From assembly GCA_003116855.1 (NCBI GenBank), contig BEWT01000016.1:114183-178182 (forward strand): a stretch of DNA of 64,000 bases, given 5' to 3'. Positions within the stretch are counted from its first letter, which is position 1, and each line of letters begins with the position of its first letter. This document shows positions 8,757-18,600 of the stretch, piece by piece. The position numbers were made by a program, and so were the translations under genes. The notes beneath the pieces were generated by a model. That model was given only the letters and a program-made list of their open reading frames with translations. It was not told where the DNA came from and made no database searches. The DNA comes from Desulfurococcaceae archaeon AG1 (GTDB taxonomy: Archaea; Thermoproteota; Thermoprotei_A; Sulfolobales; AG1).

Positions 8757-9254
8757 ATGGAGGGGAAGGCTAGTAATAAGGTCTCGAAAAGAGCCTTCGA
8801 TTATCTCCTAGCAATATATATAGCATCGCCCGGGGGAAAACCTGCCAGGCTTGTCGATATATCAGAGATCCTGGGTGTTAGCGCCCCGTCAGCCCATGAA
8901 TATCTAGCAGAACTGATAAACCAAGGTCTTGTTGCTAAAACGGGCAGAGGATTATATAGCCTGACCCCTGCTGGGAAGAGAATCCTCATGAAGAGAATAT
9001 GGATCCATGGGGTTTTGGAAGAGATGTTGGTAAGGATCTTTAAGATCGAGATAGATTCTGCGTGTTCGATAGCGTCTCAAATAGATCTAGAGGTTGAGGA
9101 GGAAAATGCTGAGAAGATCTGTAGTATGTTGGGGCATCCCAGAAAATGCCCCCACGGATATATAATACCCCATACCGGAGAGAGCATTACGGATCATGCG
9201 GAGCTTGAACATAGCAAACCCTGTATAAAGATATTGAGAAAGATAGGTCACTAG
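8757..9254 (+). CDS. DtxR/MntR-family metal-dependent transcriptional regulator
   Basis: 165 residues: an N-terminal winged helix (about 10-70, RLVDISEILGVSAPSAHEYLAELINQGLV) and a dimerisation/metal-binding domain (HGVLEEMLVRIF, DSACSIASQID, HPRKCPHGY). The order and the HxxLE / Cys / ExxxE / H residues match the DtxR family; no C-terminal SH3 domain is present, as in MntR-like members. It closes the metal-uptake operon and is the obvious candidate to bind the two palindromes at 6079-6120, giving autoregulation plus control of the divergent importer. Metal specificity is inferred only. Confidence 0.9.
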   Translation: MEGKASNKVSKRAFDYLLAIYIASPGGKPARLVDISEILGVSAPSAHEYLAELINQGLVAKTGRGLYSLTPAGKRILMKRIWIHGVLEEMLVRIFKIEIDSACSIASQIDLEVEEENAEKICSMLGHPRKCPHGYIIPHTGESITDHAELEHSKPCIKILRKIGH

Positions 9255-9391
9255 ATATGTTGAAACAACAGCCCGCAGAAAAACACAGGCAGTAGCCCTA
9301 CAAAGAGGAATAGGTCCCAGACATATATGCCCGAGATCGGCTTAGTAGGATATAAGTTAGCCTGAGTAGAGTAGTAATAGATGGTGTTGTT

Positions 9392-10351
9392 TTGAAAGCA
9401 GTAGCACTATATGGTGATAGGAGGATAGATGTTATAGATATCCCGGTACCGACACCCCCTAATGGCTGGGTCTTGGTTAAGAGCGAGCTTTCAGGTATCT
9501 GCGGTACTGATAAGGCTTTCTACACAGGATCCTATAGGTTATTCAAAACACCACTAATACCGGGGCACGAGGTCGTTGGTAGAGTAATCTCTGGTTCCGA
9601 AGAACTTACCGGAATGAGGGTTGTTTCTGAGATAAACTTCCCATGCTGGTCTTGCAACTACTGCAGATCCGGTCTATACACACACTGCCCTTATAAGAAG
9701 ACGCTTGGAATAGATTTTGACGGAGGAATGGCAGAATACTTCATAGCACCTTTAGAGGCTCTACACCCGTTCAAGGGATCCCCTGAGAAGGGGATCTTTG
9801 TCGAGCCCCTAGCAGCTGTTCTCAGATCCCTATCACTAAGACCCCCGAAACCCACTGACGAGGTTGCTGTAATAGGAACCGGGAATATCGCCTGGCTTAC
9901 TGTGCAGGTGTTGAAAAAACTATATGGAGCTAGGGTTGATGTTATAGCTAGGGAGGGTAGTACCAAGGCTGGCGAGTTTACTGGTATAGCTGATAACGTG
10001 ATCTATTTGGAAGACGCTCCCAGATCTTCATACGATATTGTATTCGAAGCAGCCGGTGATCATAGGGCTATAAATATAGCAATAGAGCTAGCGAGACCTA
10101 CTGGGGTGATCCATACAAAATCAACCACGGGAGCCCTAGCAAGCGTCGACACAACCCTTGTCGTGGTCAAAGAGCTCACAATCATAGGGTCTAGGTGTGG
10201 AACCTCCAGGGAGTTTAAGAAAGCTATCAAGCTCCTCGAGAACGACGTTGTGGAAACCAGGCTCGACAAGGTCTATGATATAGATGATGCTAGAGAAGCT
10301 TTTGAAGAGGCGCTTAATCCCAGGTATTTCAAAATATCTATAAAGCCATAG
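9392..10351 (+). CDS. Zinc-dependent alcohol/sugar dehydrogenase, MDR superfamily
   Basis: 319 residues. The catalytic-zinc region is GICGTDKAF with PGHEVVGRV. The structural-zinc loop is CWSCNYCRSGLYTHC, so all four Cys are present. The Rossmann motif is VIGTGNIAWLTVQVL. It is shorter than most family members (about 340-350). The start is a TTG at 9392, with a TATA-like GATATAAG about 37-45 bp upstream. It is a stand-alone gene. The substrate cannot be read from sequence; glucose, threonine or alcohol dehydrogenases share this architecture. Confidence 0.85.
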   Translation: MKAVALYGDRRIDVIDIPVPTPPNGWVLVKSELSGICGTDKAFYTGSYRLFKTPLIPGHEVVGRVISGSEELTGMRVVSEINFPCWSCNYCRSGLYTHCPYKKTLGIDFDGGMAEYFIAPLEALHPFKGSPEKGIFVEPLAAVLRSLSLRPPKPTDEVAVIGTGNIAWLTVQVLKKLYGARVDVIAREGSTKAGEFTGIADNVIYLEDAPRSSYDIVFEAAGDHRAINIAIELARPTGVIHTKSTTGALASVDTTLVVVKELTIIGSRCGTSREFKKAIKLLENDVVETRLDKVYDIDDAREAFEEALNPRYFKISIKP

Positions 10352-10444
10352 AACCCTCTTCACGTTGAGAAAGCCTTCATAGATCATCTAGATCCTTGGT
10401 AACAATATAATGGGGATTTACTATACATATCGGGGTAAACAGGT

Positions 10445-11461
10445 TTGAGCCCTACCAACGAAGATCAAGAGTTCAGAATGTTTGCCGAGCAATACATAGC
10501 ACTCGTTAACAAGAGGATATATGATCTATTGAGGGGAGAGCCTGAAACGCTATACAGAGCCTCATCCCATCTAATAACCGCTGGTGGAAAGAGACTTAGA
10601 CCCCTAGTCCTAGGGCTTGTTGCTAAGGGTTACGGTGTTGACCCCTCGATCTCCTCTATAGCGGGAGCTTCGATAGAGATCCTCCATAACTTCACATTGG
10701 TGCACGACGATATAATGGATAGGGATGAGTTTAGAAGAGGTATCCCAACAACACACCGCGTCTACGGAGAGGAGATGGCAATACTAGCCGGAGATCTCCT
10801 TTTCGCCAAATCATACGAAGCCATTCTGAGCCTCGCTGATGCTGGGATAAGGCCTGAGAATGTTCTAAGGATTGCTAGGATCCTTAACTGGGCCTCTATA
10901 ACCGTTGCTGAAGGGCAGGCGCTAGATATGATGCTATCAAAATCTATCGATGCCTCTGAGGAGCAATATCTAGAGATGATCTATAAGAAGACCTCGGCAT
11001 TATTTGTAGCATCAGCAGTGATAGGAGCTATCCTTGGGGATGCTGATAAGGAGGATCTAGAGAATATAGAAAGGTGTTTCAAGAACGCTGGCATAGCTTT
11101 TCAGATAAGAGATGATCTGATAGGCTTAATAGGAGACCCCAGCGTTACTGGAAAACCGATCCTCAGTGATGTAAGGGAGGGTAAGAGAACCATAATGGTG
11201 ATCCACGCGCTAAGAAGCCTCCCAGAAGAGAAGAGAAGATTCCTCTTAGGAGTCCTAGGCAATAGGGAGGCATCGCTAAAAGATTTGGAGAGGGCTAGAG
11301 AGCTTATGATCGAGGCTGGGAGTATTAAATACGCAGAGGACTTGGTGAGAAAGCATGTAAACATATCACTAGAAAGTCTAGAAAGGATAAAGGGTATTGA
11401 TAGAAAGGTTATTGACTGGATAAGAGGTTTAATATTTAGGCTTGCATGGAGAGAGAGTTGA
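10445..11461 (+). CDS. idsA: Polyprenyl (geranylgeranyl/farnesyl) diphosphate synthase
   Basis: 338 residues with GGKRLRP, the first Asp-rich motif HDDIMDRDEFRRG, and a second one in FQIRDDLIG. The short-chain trans-prenyltransferase feeds archaeal ether-lipid synthesis. The second motif reads DDLIG with a Gly in place of the usual last Asp, a variation seen in some members. The TTG at 10445 is used as start. The gene overlaps the DUF2118 gene by 16 nt, which in turn overlaps gltX, a compact operon arrangement I recall from other crenarchaea. Confidence 0.92.
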   Translation: MSPTNEDQEFRMFAEQYIALVNKRIYDLLRGEPETLYRASSHLITAGGKRLRPLVLGLVAKGYGVDPSISSIAGASIEILHNFTLVHDDIMDRDEFRRGIPTTHRVYGEEMAILAGDLLFAKSYEAILSLADAGIRPENVLRIARILNWASITVAEGQALDMMLSKSIDASEEQYLEMIYKKTSALFVASAVIGAILGDADKEDLENIERCFKNAGIAFQIRDDLIGLIGDPSVTGKPILSDVREGKRTIMVIHALRSLPEEKRRFLLGVLGNREASLKDLERARELMIEAGSIKYAEDLVRKHVNISLESLERIKGIDRKVIDWIRGLIFRLAWRES

Positions 11462-11967
11462 GAAAAGGATTCCCCTATATAGCTGTATCGTCGAGATGCG
11501 TAGAAGATCCCGATAGGTATGGGAAGAGGTATTGCGTAGAAGATCCCGGCGAGAATCCTGTTGTAACAGCTGGGTGTAGTAGTAATTGTAGTGACTGTTA
11601 TGTCGAGGTTCCTTATGAGGAGGCGGAGCAGCTAATAATGGGTAGTGGTGTTATAAAATGTGGTTTTATTATCATGTGGGAGGGCTCCGATCAATGTCTA
11701 TTAGTTAGAGAAGGAGTTGCTGCACATAACATAGAGATCGAAGGATATAGAGTCTATGGGATCGTTTCTGAAGGAGAGAGCGTGACTAAAGGTGATAGGA
11801 TAGCATATATAGTTACTGGGAAGGGAGAGGTTAGAACTGTAAGATCCAGCTTCGCAGGCGTGGTTGCTTACGCTGCACAGAAACCAGAGTCGAAGCCTGA
11901 AAAACTTCTTCTCATAATTATTGGTGGGGAGAATGTTAGGAGAGCCAGGATCCTCGGGACTCGGTGA
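11446..11967 (+). CDS. DUF2118 family protein
   Basis: 173 residues. The N-terminal half has Cys clusters (SSRCVEDP, RYCVEDPG, AGCSSNCSDCYVEVP). The C-terminal part resembles a biotinyl/lipoyl-like barrel (EGESVTKGDRIAYIVTGKGEVRTVRSSFAGVV). This combination matches archaeal DUF2118, whose role is unknown. It overlaps idsA upstream and gltX downstream, so the three are co-translated. No membrane segment is present. Confidence 0.8.
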   Translation: MERELRKGFPYIAVSSRCVEDPDRYGKRYCVEDPGENPVVTAGCSSNCSDCYVEVPYEEAEQLIMGSGVIKCGFIIMWEGSDQCLLVREGVAAHNIEIEGYRVYGIVSEGESVTKGDRIAYIVTGKGEVRTVRSSFAGVVAYAAQKPESKPEKLLLIIIGGENVRRARILGTR

Positions 11968-13723
11968 AGAGGTAAGGAGGCTCATACTTAAACACGCTCT
12001 TCTAAATGCTGTCAGGCATGGTGGGAAAGCATCACTAGCCCCAGTGATCAATAAGGTTCTGGGCGAGAAGCCGGAGCTAAAAGCACGTGCTAGAGAGGTT
12101 GCAGAAATCGCGAGAGAGATAATAGATAGTGTTAATAGAATGAAAGCAGAGGAACAACTATCTCTCCTGAGAACACAATTCCCGGAAGAAGCAGAGGAGA
12201 GGAGACCTCGAGAGGAGCAGAAGGGTTTACCGCCCTTGCCAGAGGCTGAAAAGGGTGTTGTCACTAGATTCGCTCCAAACCCTGATTTTGTGCTTCATCT
12301 AGGCAATGCAAGGCCTGCCCTCCTCAGCTATGTTTATGCAAAGGAGATCTATAATGGGAAGATGATCCTCAGGTTCGAGGATACAGATCCAAGGATCAAA
12401 ACACCCCTGCCAGAGGCTTACTGGGCCATAAAAGAGGATCTAAAGTGGCTTGGAATAAAATGGGATGAGGAGTATATACAGAGCATGCGGATGGAAATCT
12501 ATTATGAACAGGCTAGAGAGCTTATCAAGAGGGGAGGCGCCTATATAGATCTATGTAATAGGGAGGAGATCTCGAAGAACAGGGCCTCTAGAAGGGCTTG
12601 TAAGCATAGGTTACAGAGCGTTGAGGAGAATCTAGAGCTCTTTGACAGAATGATCTCGGGCTTCTATGGAGAGGGGGAAGCAGCCCTGAGGGTTAAAACA
12701 GATCTCAATCACCCAGACCCCAGTGTGGTTGACTGGATAGGCATGAGGATAATAGATACCTCTAAACACCCGCACCCGTTGAGCGGTGATAGATATGTGG
12801 TCTGGCCAACATATAACTTTGCAGCAGGGGTTGATGATCACCTTCTAGGTGTGACCCATATTATAAGGGGGAGAGAACATGCCCAGAATACTACGAAGCA
12901 GATGTACCTCTACACTCATATGGGTTGGAACTACCCCTATGTGGTGAATGTTGGTAGGCTGAAGCTAGAGGGGTTTATACTGAGTAAATCGAAGATAAGA
13001 ACGATCCTTGCTAAATACCCTGGAAGATTTGAGGGACACGCAGACCCTAGGTTTGGAACGCTTGCTGGGCTGAGATCCAGAGGAATTCTCGCAGAAACCA
13101 TAAGGGAGACAATATTAGGGCTGGGTGTGAAGCCGAGCGATGCAAGCATATCTTGGGATAATCTAGCCTCTCTCAATAGGAAGAAACTGGATCTCGGGAC
13201 TAGGAGGCTCATGATGGTTATAGATCCTGTGAAGCTATATATAGAAGGGTTCCCAGAAGAGCTATTGGTTGTGAGAATACCCTATCATCCTGATAATAAG
13301 AGCCTTGGCGAGAGGGAGTTAAGGATTGGTGTTGATAAGACGGGACCCTATGTCTATATATCGAGAAAAGATCTAGAGATGGTTATGAATAGTACAAAGC
13401 AAGCTAGGCTGGTAGAGTTAGCAAATGTGGAGATAACCAGCACAATAAGATCGGATCCGCCGATAGCGATGGCTAAATATATATCGAGGGATCTTGAGAC
13501 GGCTAGAAAGAGAGGGATGCCTATAATCCAGTGGGTTTCCCATAACCCTGTGAAAGCACTGCTAAGAGATCCGGTGGGGTTGAGATATAATATCTATAGA
13601 GGTTTTATAGAGAGTAGTGCTATAGCTTTAGAAGATCAGGTGTACCAGTTATTAAGAATAGGCTTTGTGAAGATCGTGGAGAAGTCAGAGAAAAAGATCT
13701 TGTTGCTAAAGATCCACGAGTAG
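11933..13723 (+). CDS. gltX: Glutamyl-tRNA synthetase, archaeal (GlnS-like) type
   Basis: The ATG at 11933 is preferred over an in-frame TTG at 11921 because GGTGGGGA lies just upstream. An N-terminal helical extension of about 100 residues precedes the class I catalytic domain: RFAPNPDFVLHLGNARPALLS (HIGH variant HLGN), RFEDTDPR, and the KMSKS-like loop LSKSK. The C-terminal half is the beta-barrel anticodon-binding region of the archaeal/eukaryotic type. It charges tRNA-Glu (and, in archaea lacking GlnRS, tRNA-Gln). It overlaps DUF2118 by 35 nt. Confidence 0.93.
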   Translation: MLGEPGSSGLGEEVRRLILKHALLNAVRHGGKASLAPVINKVLGEKPELKARAREVAEIAREIIDSVNRMKAEEQLSLLRTQFPEEAEERRPREEQKGLPPLPEAEKGVVTRFAPNPDFVLHLGNARPALLSYVYAKEIYNGKMILRFEDTDPRIKTPLPEAYWAIKEDLKWLGIKWDEEYIQSMRMEIYYEQARELIKRGGAYIDLCNREEISKNRASRRACKHRLQSVEENLELFDRMISGFYGEGEAALRVKTDLNHPDPSVVDWIGMRIIDTSKHPHPLSGDRYVVWPTYNFAAGVDDHLLGVTHIIRGREHAQNTTKQMYLYTHMGWNYPYVVNVGRLKLEGFILSKSKIRTILAKYPGRFEGHADPRFGTLAGLRSRGILAETIRETILGLGVKPSDASISWDNLASLNRKKLDLGTRRLMMVIDPVKLYIEGFPEELLVVRIPYHPDNKSLGERELRIGVDKTGPYVYISRKDLEMVMNSTKQARLVELANVEITSTIRSDPPIAMAKYISRDLETARKRGMPIIQWVSHNPVKALLRDPVGLRYNIYRGFIESSAIALEDQVYQLLRIGFVKIVEKSEKKILLLKIHE

Positions 13724-13897
13724 TTTTTAGTAAAAGTAAGAACCAATAAACATATGCTTAGATATTTTCCTCAACACAGCTCAACACAGGTCTCTTCACA
13801 CTGCCTATACAATAACTCTTGATTATACCCATCATAAGGAATCTTATTATCGAGTAAAAATATATATTCCCTAGGTATAATCAGTGTGGTGTAGTGT

Positions 13898-15424
13898 TTG
13901 GGAGCCAGACTAGATATAACATCGCCATTGTTCAAAGAGATCTATAGGCTTGATAGCGATGGTATTCCAGTGTTCAAGAGCTACATAGCCGGTGAGTGGG
14001 TTGAGGGCGAGGCTTATCAGGACATAAGATCCCCGATTGATCTCTCTGTAATAGCTCGTGTCTCGATCCCCTCCCAGAGGGATGTTGAGAGAGCCCTTGA
14101 CATAATGTATAGATATGGAAGATGGGATATTAGAAACATGCCGGGGTATAAGAGACTCTCAATACTCAACAAAGCCGCAGATCTTCTTGAGAGTAGCGGT
14201 GACGATGTAGTGAACGCCCTGATCATAAATGCTGGAAAGCCTATCCAAGCTGCTAAGGGCGAGGTTAAGGCATCCATAGATAGGCTTAGAGAAGCAAAAC
14301 TAGATCTGAAGAAGGTACATGGAGACTACATACCGGGAGATTGGAGCGATGAAACAACAGAGACAGAAGCTATAGTTAGGAGAGAGCCTGTAGGAATAGT
14401 GCTTGCCATAACACCCTTTAACTACCCCCTCTTTGATACCGTGAACAAGCTATCATACTCAACTTTAGTTGGGAACGCGTTTATGATAAAACCCTCCCTT
14501 CTAGATCCGATCCCTGTGATTCTGTTCATAAGACTTCTAGAACTCGCTGGCTTTCCGAAAAGAGCCCTGACACTCATAACCCTGAGTGGAAGAGATATGG
14601 AGAAGATACTCCCAGACCCAAGGATCGGTGCTATAAGCCTCACTGGAAGCACGGAAACCGGGATCAAGGTTCTCAGAAGTGCTGGGATAAAGCAGTTCAT
14701 CATGGAACTAGGAGGCGGGGATCCAGCTATAGTGCTTGGCGATGCTGATCTTGAGTGGAGCGCGCAGAGAATAGCTAGGGGCATATATAGTTATAGTGGA
14801 CAGAGATGTGATGCTATAAAGCTTATCCTTGCCGAGGAGCCCATATATGATAAGCTCAAATCACTCCTAGTCGAGGAGCTTAAAAAGGTGAAAGTAGGCG
14901 ATCCCAGAGATCCGAGTGTCAGTATGGGTCCCCTTATAGAGGAGAAAGCAGTTGATGAAATGATGAAGGCCATCGAGGATGCCGCATCGAAGGGCGGTAA
15001 GATCCTGTTTGGTGGAAGAAGGCTTGGGCAGACATATGTTGAGCCAACCCTTATAGAGGTTGAGAAGGAGAGGATCTATGATCTCGTCCTCTTTAAGAAA
15101 GAGGTCTTTGCACCAGTAGCTCTTATAACGAGCTTTAGAACCGTTGAAGAGGCTGTGGAGATAAGCAATAAGAGAAGCTATGGGCTAGATGCAGCTATCT
15201 TTGGAAAGGATATTAACAAGATAAGATACTTAATAAGACATCTAGAGGTAGGAGCAATATATATCAACGACTATCCAAGACACGGGATAGGCTACTACCC
15301 ATTCGGCGGTAGAAAAGACTCCGGAATAGGGAGGGAAGGGATAGGTTATGCAATAGAATATACAACAGCATATAAGACTATTGTGTATAATTATAAGGGG
15401 AAGGGTGTCTGGGAGTATCTATAG
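13898..15424 (+). CDS. gapN: Aldehyde dehydrogenase, probably non-phosphorylating glyceraldehyde-3-phosphate dehydrogenase
   Basis: 508 residues of the ALDH superfamily: [17 protein letters not shown], cofactor motif SLTGSTETG, catalytic Glu in [10 protein letters not shown] and catalytic Cys in [10 protein letters not shown]. The substitution GQRC and overall length resemble crenarchaeal GAPN, which oxidises glyceraldehyde-3-phosphate to 3-phosphoglycerate with NAD(P) in the modified glycolysis. Start is TTG at 13898; the A/T-rich box AAATATATAT at 13857-13867 lies about 30-40 bp upstream, so the mRNA is probably leaderless. Another aldehyde as substrate is possible. Confidence 0.82.
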   Translation: MGARLDITSPLFKEIYRLDSDGIPVFKSYIAGEWVEGEAYQDIRSPIDLSVIARVSIPSQRDVERALDIMYRYGRWDIRNMPGYKRLSILNKAADLLESSGDDVVNALIINAGKPIQAAKGEVKASIDRLREAKLDLKKVHGDYIPGDWSDETTETEAIVRREPVGIVLAITPFNYPLFDTVNKLSYSTLVGNAFMIKPSLLDPIPVILFIRLLELAGFPKRALTLITLSGRDMEKILPDPRIGAISLTGSTETGIKVLRSAGIKQFIMELGGGDPAIVLGDADLEWSAQRIARGIYSYSGQRCDAIKLILAEEPIYDKLKSLLVEELKKVKVGDPRDPSVSMGPLIEEKAVDEMMKAIEDAASKGGKILFGGRRLGQTYVEPTLIEVEKERIYDLVLFKKEVFAPVALITSFRTVEEAVEISNKRSYGLDAAIFGKDINKIRYLIRHLEVGAIYINDYPRHGIGYYPFGGRKDSGIGREGIGYAIEYTTAYKTIVYNYKGKGVWEYL

Positions 15425-15593
15425 CGATCCCTAACCGCTAGAAGAGCATAATACACAAAATATATGTATATAGAGGTATAAAACCTTAAATACCTGTATA
15501 TTTTTCAATAATCTAACCATATATTATAATTTTCTCTATATATCCATATAAGGATCGATAGAAAGCCTTATAAGCACTAGCGTAGATCATTAC

Positions 15594-16277
15594 ATGGTGA
15601 GAAAAATGCCTATACTGTTTGTAGACCCGCTTGACCTATGGCTAATGCTGCTAGGAGCATCCCTCATAGTAGCTGCCTACGGCATATATGTCAATGCTAT
15701 AAGATATAGAGTACATCATAATCCACAGGGCGTTAGCGAGGCTTTGAAAGAGGCTGTAGCACCAGAGATCGTTCAGATTAACAAGGGTATCGGGCTTTAC
15801 TTCACATTCGTGGGTATATATGCCTTGGTTTCAGGACTATGGGGAGGCTTTACATGGCCCCTGCCTGGGTCCAATAACATTGTGCTCATACAGCCATGGG
15901 CTGTGTTTGGCGTTGCCTCACTAATAATAGGGCTAGCCCTTTGGAGCGGTATCCATCCGAGATATATAGCTATACCTCTTGCACCTCTAGGGATACCTGT
16001 TATAGTCTATAGCTTTGCAATATGGATATTCAGAATGACAAGAACGCCCGAGATTTCTGGCCTCATGTACTTCCTAATAGGGCTCTCAGTAGCCCTAGCC
16101 CCAGCGATCCTCAGCAGATCTGGGCATAGCAGGATTATTGGTTGGGTAGCGATAGCACTGCTAGCAGTAGCAGCCTTCATAGCGCTCTACATAGGAATAA
16201 ACGCTGCATTCGGGCATATAGCAGGCTGGAGAGCCTGGACGCCGTGGTATGGTGCTGTTAACGTTACTGCTGGGTAA
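15594..16277 (+). CDS. DUF981-like multi-pass membrane protein
   Basis: 227 residues with about seven hydrophobic helices. Conserved-looking parts are DLWLMLLGASLIVAAYGIY, a short cytoplasmic loop rich in basic and polar residues, and GIGLYFTFVGIYALVSGLWGGFTWPLPG. The pattern matches the archaeal DUF981 membrane family of unknown function. Start is the ATG at 15594. It is monocistronic with an A/T-rich upstream region of 169 bp. Confidence 0.7.
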   Translation: MVRKMPILFVDPLDLWLMLLGASLIVAAYGIYVNAIRYRVHHNPQGVSEALKEAVAPEIVQINKGIGLYFTFVGIYALVSGLWGGFTWPLPGSNNIVLIQPWAVFGVASLIIGLALWSGIHPRYIAIPLAPLGIPVIVYSFAIWIFRMTRTPEISGLMYFLIGLSVALAPAILSRSGHSRIIGWVAIALLAVAAFIALYIGINAAFGHIAGWRAWTPWYGAVNVTAG

Positions 16278-16417
16278 CTGAGCAAGTTGGAAATGACATG
16301 GAAGCTTTTTTAAACCCTCATTACATTTTTTCCCAACATTCCTCTTATTACGTGCTTTTATATCTTGATTGAACCTCATAAGTTGTGACACATATATATA
16401 GATAGCTGGTGCCTAGC

Positions 16418-17806
16418 ATGAGCTGGTCTGTTCTCGAGCTACTTAGAAAAGATCCTGAGGCTCTTAAGGAGCATGTGAGAAAGAGGCTCATGGACGTGAG
16501 CATCGTTGATAAGGCGAGAGAGATAGATACTGCTTGGAGGAAATTCCAGACAGAGATTAACGAGGTTAGGCATAGGCATAACGTGATTAGCGAGAAGATC
16601 GCTAAGGCGTCTCCAGAGGAGAGGCAAAGACTTGTTGAAGAGGCTAAGAGGCTCTTGGGACAGCTACAGGATATGGAGAAGCGTATGAAAGAGCTGGACG
16701 AGCTATGGGAGAAAACAATACGCTCACTACCAAATATTGTTCATGAGAGCGTTCCTGTGGGCGATGAAAGCGCTTCAAAACCGATCAGGGTTTGGGGGAA
16801 GGCTAGGGTTTATAAAGAGCATCTAGACCAGTTCCTCGAGGAGACAGCGAAGAAGGGTGTTGAGATGGATTACGAGGTGATTGAGTGGAAGCCGATCGGG
16901 CATGCTGATATGTTGGAAAACGTACTTGGTCTCGGCGATACGGAGAAGGCTTCGGAGGTCGCTGGATCTAGGTTCTACTATCTCTTCGACGACATAGTAT
17001 GGCTAGACATGGCCCTGCTATGGTATGCAGTGGATTTCTTAACCCAGAAAGGATATACTTTGGTTATACCGCCCTACATGCTGAGGGGTTTTGTAATCAC
17101 AAGTGTGATCGATTATGAGGGGTTGAAGGACGCTATCTATAAGATCGAAGGAGAGGATCTCTACCTCATAGGAACAGCTGAACACTCACTAGCAGCCCTC
17201 CATATGGGTGAGGAGATAGACGAGGATCTCCTACCCCTTAAATATGTTGGGATAAGCCCCAGCTTTAGAAAAGAGGCAGGCGCGGGTAACAGGGATCTTA
17301 AGGGTATATTCAGAGTGCATCAGTTCCACAAAGTAGAGCAGTTCGTGTTCTCCTTACCAGAGCAGAGCTGGGAGATCCATGAGGAGCTTATAAGAAATGC
17401 GGAAGAGCTTTTCAAAGGACTTGGCCTACCCTTCAGGGTTGTTAATATAGCCTCAGGGGATCTTGGTGCCCCTGCAGCAAAGAAATACGATCTAGAAGTA
17501 TGGATGCCCGCCCAGGGTAGGTTTAGAGAGATGGTGAGCGCCAGCAATGATCTGGATTGGCAGAGCTATAGGCTGAAAATAAGGTTTGTGAGAAGAAAGG
17601 GTAGGGTTAAGGGTTATGTCCATACACTCAACTCAACCGGAATAGCAAGTACAAGAACCATAACTGCTATTCTAGAGAATAACCAGGATCCCGAGGGAGT
17701 TGTTGAGATCCCTAAGATCTTGAGAAAATATTTAGAACCATTTGCAAAAGCCCCGAAGGACTATATATATCCGAGGAAGAAGTCTGCCTCGGCAAAGAGC
17801 TTTTAA
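16418..17806 (+). CDS. serS: Seryl-tRNA synthetase
   Basis: The ATG at 16418 ([13 protein letters not shown]) is preferred to a GTG 9 bp earlier. Residues 1 to about 110 form the long antiparallel coiled-coil tRNA-binding arm. The class II core follows: motif 2 as [24 protein letters not shown], and motif 3 as [18 protein letters not shown]. The 462-residue length is that of the common (bacterial/eukaryal/crenarchaeal) SerRS rather than the rare methanogenic type. Monocistronic. Confidence 0.95.
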   Translation: MSWSVLELLRKDPEALKEHVRKRLMDVSIVDKAREIDTAWRKFQTEINEVRHRHNVISEKIAKASPEERQRLVEEAKRLLGQLQDMEKRMKELDELWEKTIRSLPNIVHESVPVGDESASKPIRVWGKARVYKEHLDQFLEETAKKGVEMDYEVIEWKPIGHADMLENVLGLGDTEKASEVAGSRFYYLFDDIVWLDMALLWYAVDFLTQKGYTLVIPPYMLRGFVITSVIDYEGLKDAIYKIEGEDLYLIGTAEHSLAALHMGEEIDEDLLPLKYVGISPSFRKEAGAGNRDLKGIFRVHQFHKVEQFVFSLPEQSWEIHEELIRNAEELFKGLGLPFRVVNIASGDLGAPAAKKYDLEVWMPAQGRFREMVSASNDLDWQSYRLKIRFVRRKGRVKGYVHTLNSTGIASTRTITAILENNQDPEGVVEIPKILRKYLEPFAKAPKDYIYPRKKSASAKSF

Positions 17807-18040
17807 ACAAAACTGAATACCGTAGTTTATTGCCGTATCATGATTCCTCTTCTCAATGCCTCAATATATGGTAATCTATACCCAGGGGTATCCAACCACG
17901 CATAGACTCAGGATCGGTCTAGTAAATAATAGATCCCAAGATCGTGTTGAACATGCTCAGGATCTTTTCATCCTGCGATTAAGTAAGGATCGATCTAATA
18001 ATATATCTCGTTTTTAGTCTGCTTTTATATATTCTTAGAC

Positions 18041-18529
18041 GTGAGTACTGAGGGTATAGAGAGAGTGTGGGCGACTTTAGAGAGCCTGGATCTAGAAAAG
18101 ATCCTCATTATAGCTGTGATCTCTGCTTCACCAATAGGAGAGATATTAATCGCTATACCGATAGGTGTTGTCATGGGAATAGATCCCTTCGTCTCCTATA
18201 TTATAGCCTTTCCATCTAACATGATCCCAGCTGCTGTGATCCTAGCAATCCTAGATCTTTTTGAGGAGAGATACCCGTCTATCTCTAGATATTTTGCAAG
18301 GAGAGGGGAGGGTTTGGTCAGGAGACTGGGTATTGGTGGGATAAAAGTTGCTATAATAATCGTAACACCGATAGCTGGTGTTTATGCGATATCGTTTGCA
18401 ACAAAGATCCTTGGTATTGATAAGAGAACCTCGTTTAAATACCAATCCATTGGAGTGGCTCTTTACGGTCTTGTAGAAGCGGTGTTGATAAGCTTAGGTC
18501 TTTCACTTCCAGGAAGATTTCTGTGGTGA
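18041..18529 (+). CDS. Small multidrug-export-like membrane protein (COG2426-type)
   Basis: 162 residues, GTG start. Four or five hydrophobic segments; the characteristic ISASPIGEILIAIPIGVVMG and AFPSNMIPAAVILAILD blocks and the basic loop RYFARRGEGLVRRLG match the archaeal/bacterial 'small multi-drug export' family annotation. Actual transport activity of this family is poorly established. No operon partner. Confidence 0.7.
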   Translation: MSTEGIERVWATLESLDLEKILIIAVISASPIGEILIAIPIGVVMGIDPFVSYIIAFPSNMIPAAVILAILDLFEERYPSISRYFARRGEGLVRRLGIGGIKVAIIIVTPIAGVYAISFATKILGIDKRTSFKYQSIGVALYGLVEAVLISLGLSLPGRFLW

Positions 18530-18600
18530 TGTGTTATAATATTTACTTAGTATCTCTTGATCTATATTGAAAGAAGAAAGTGAGGTGTTTGTATATAATT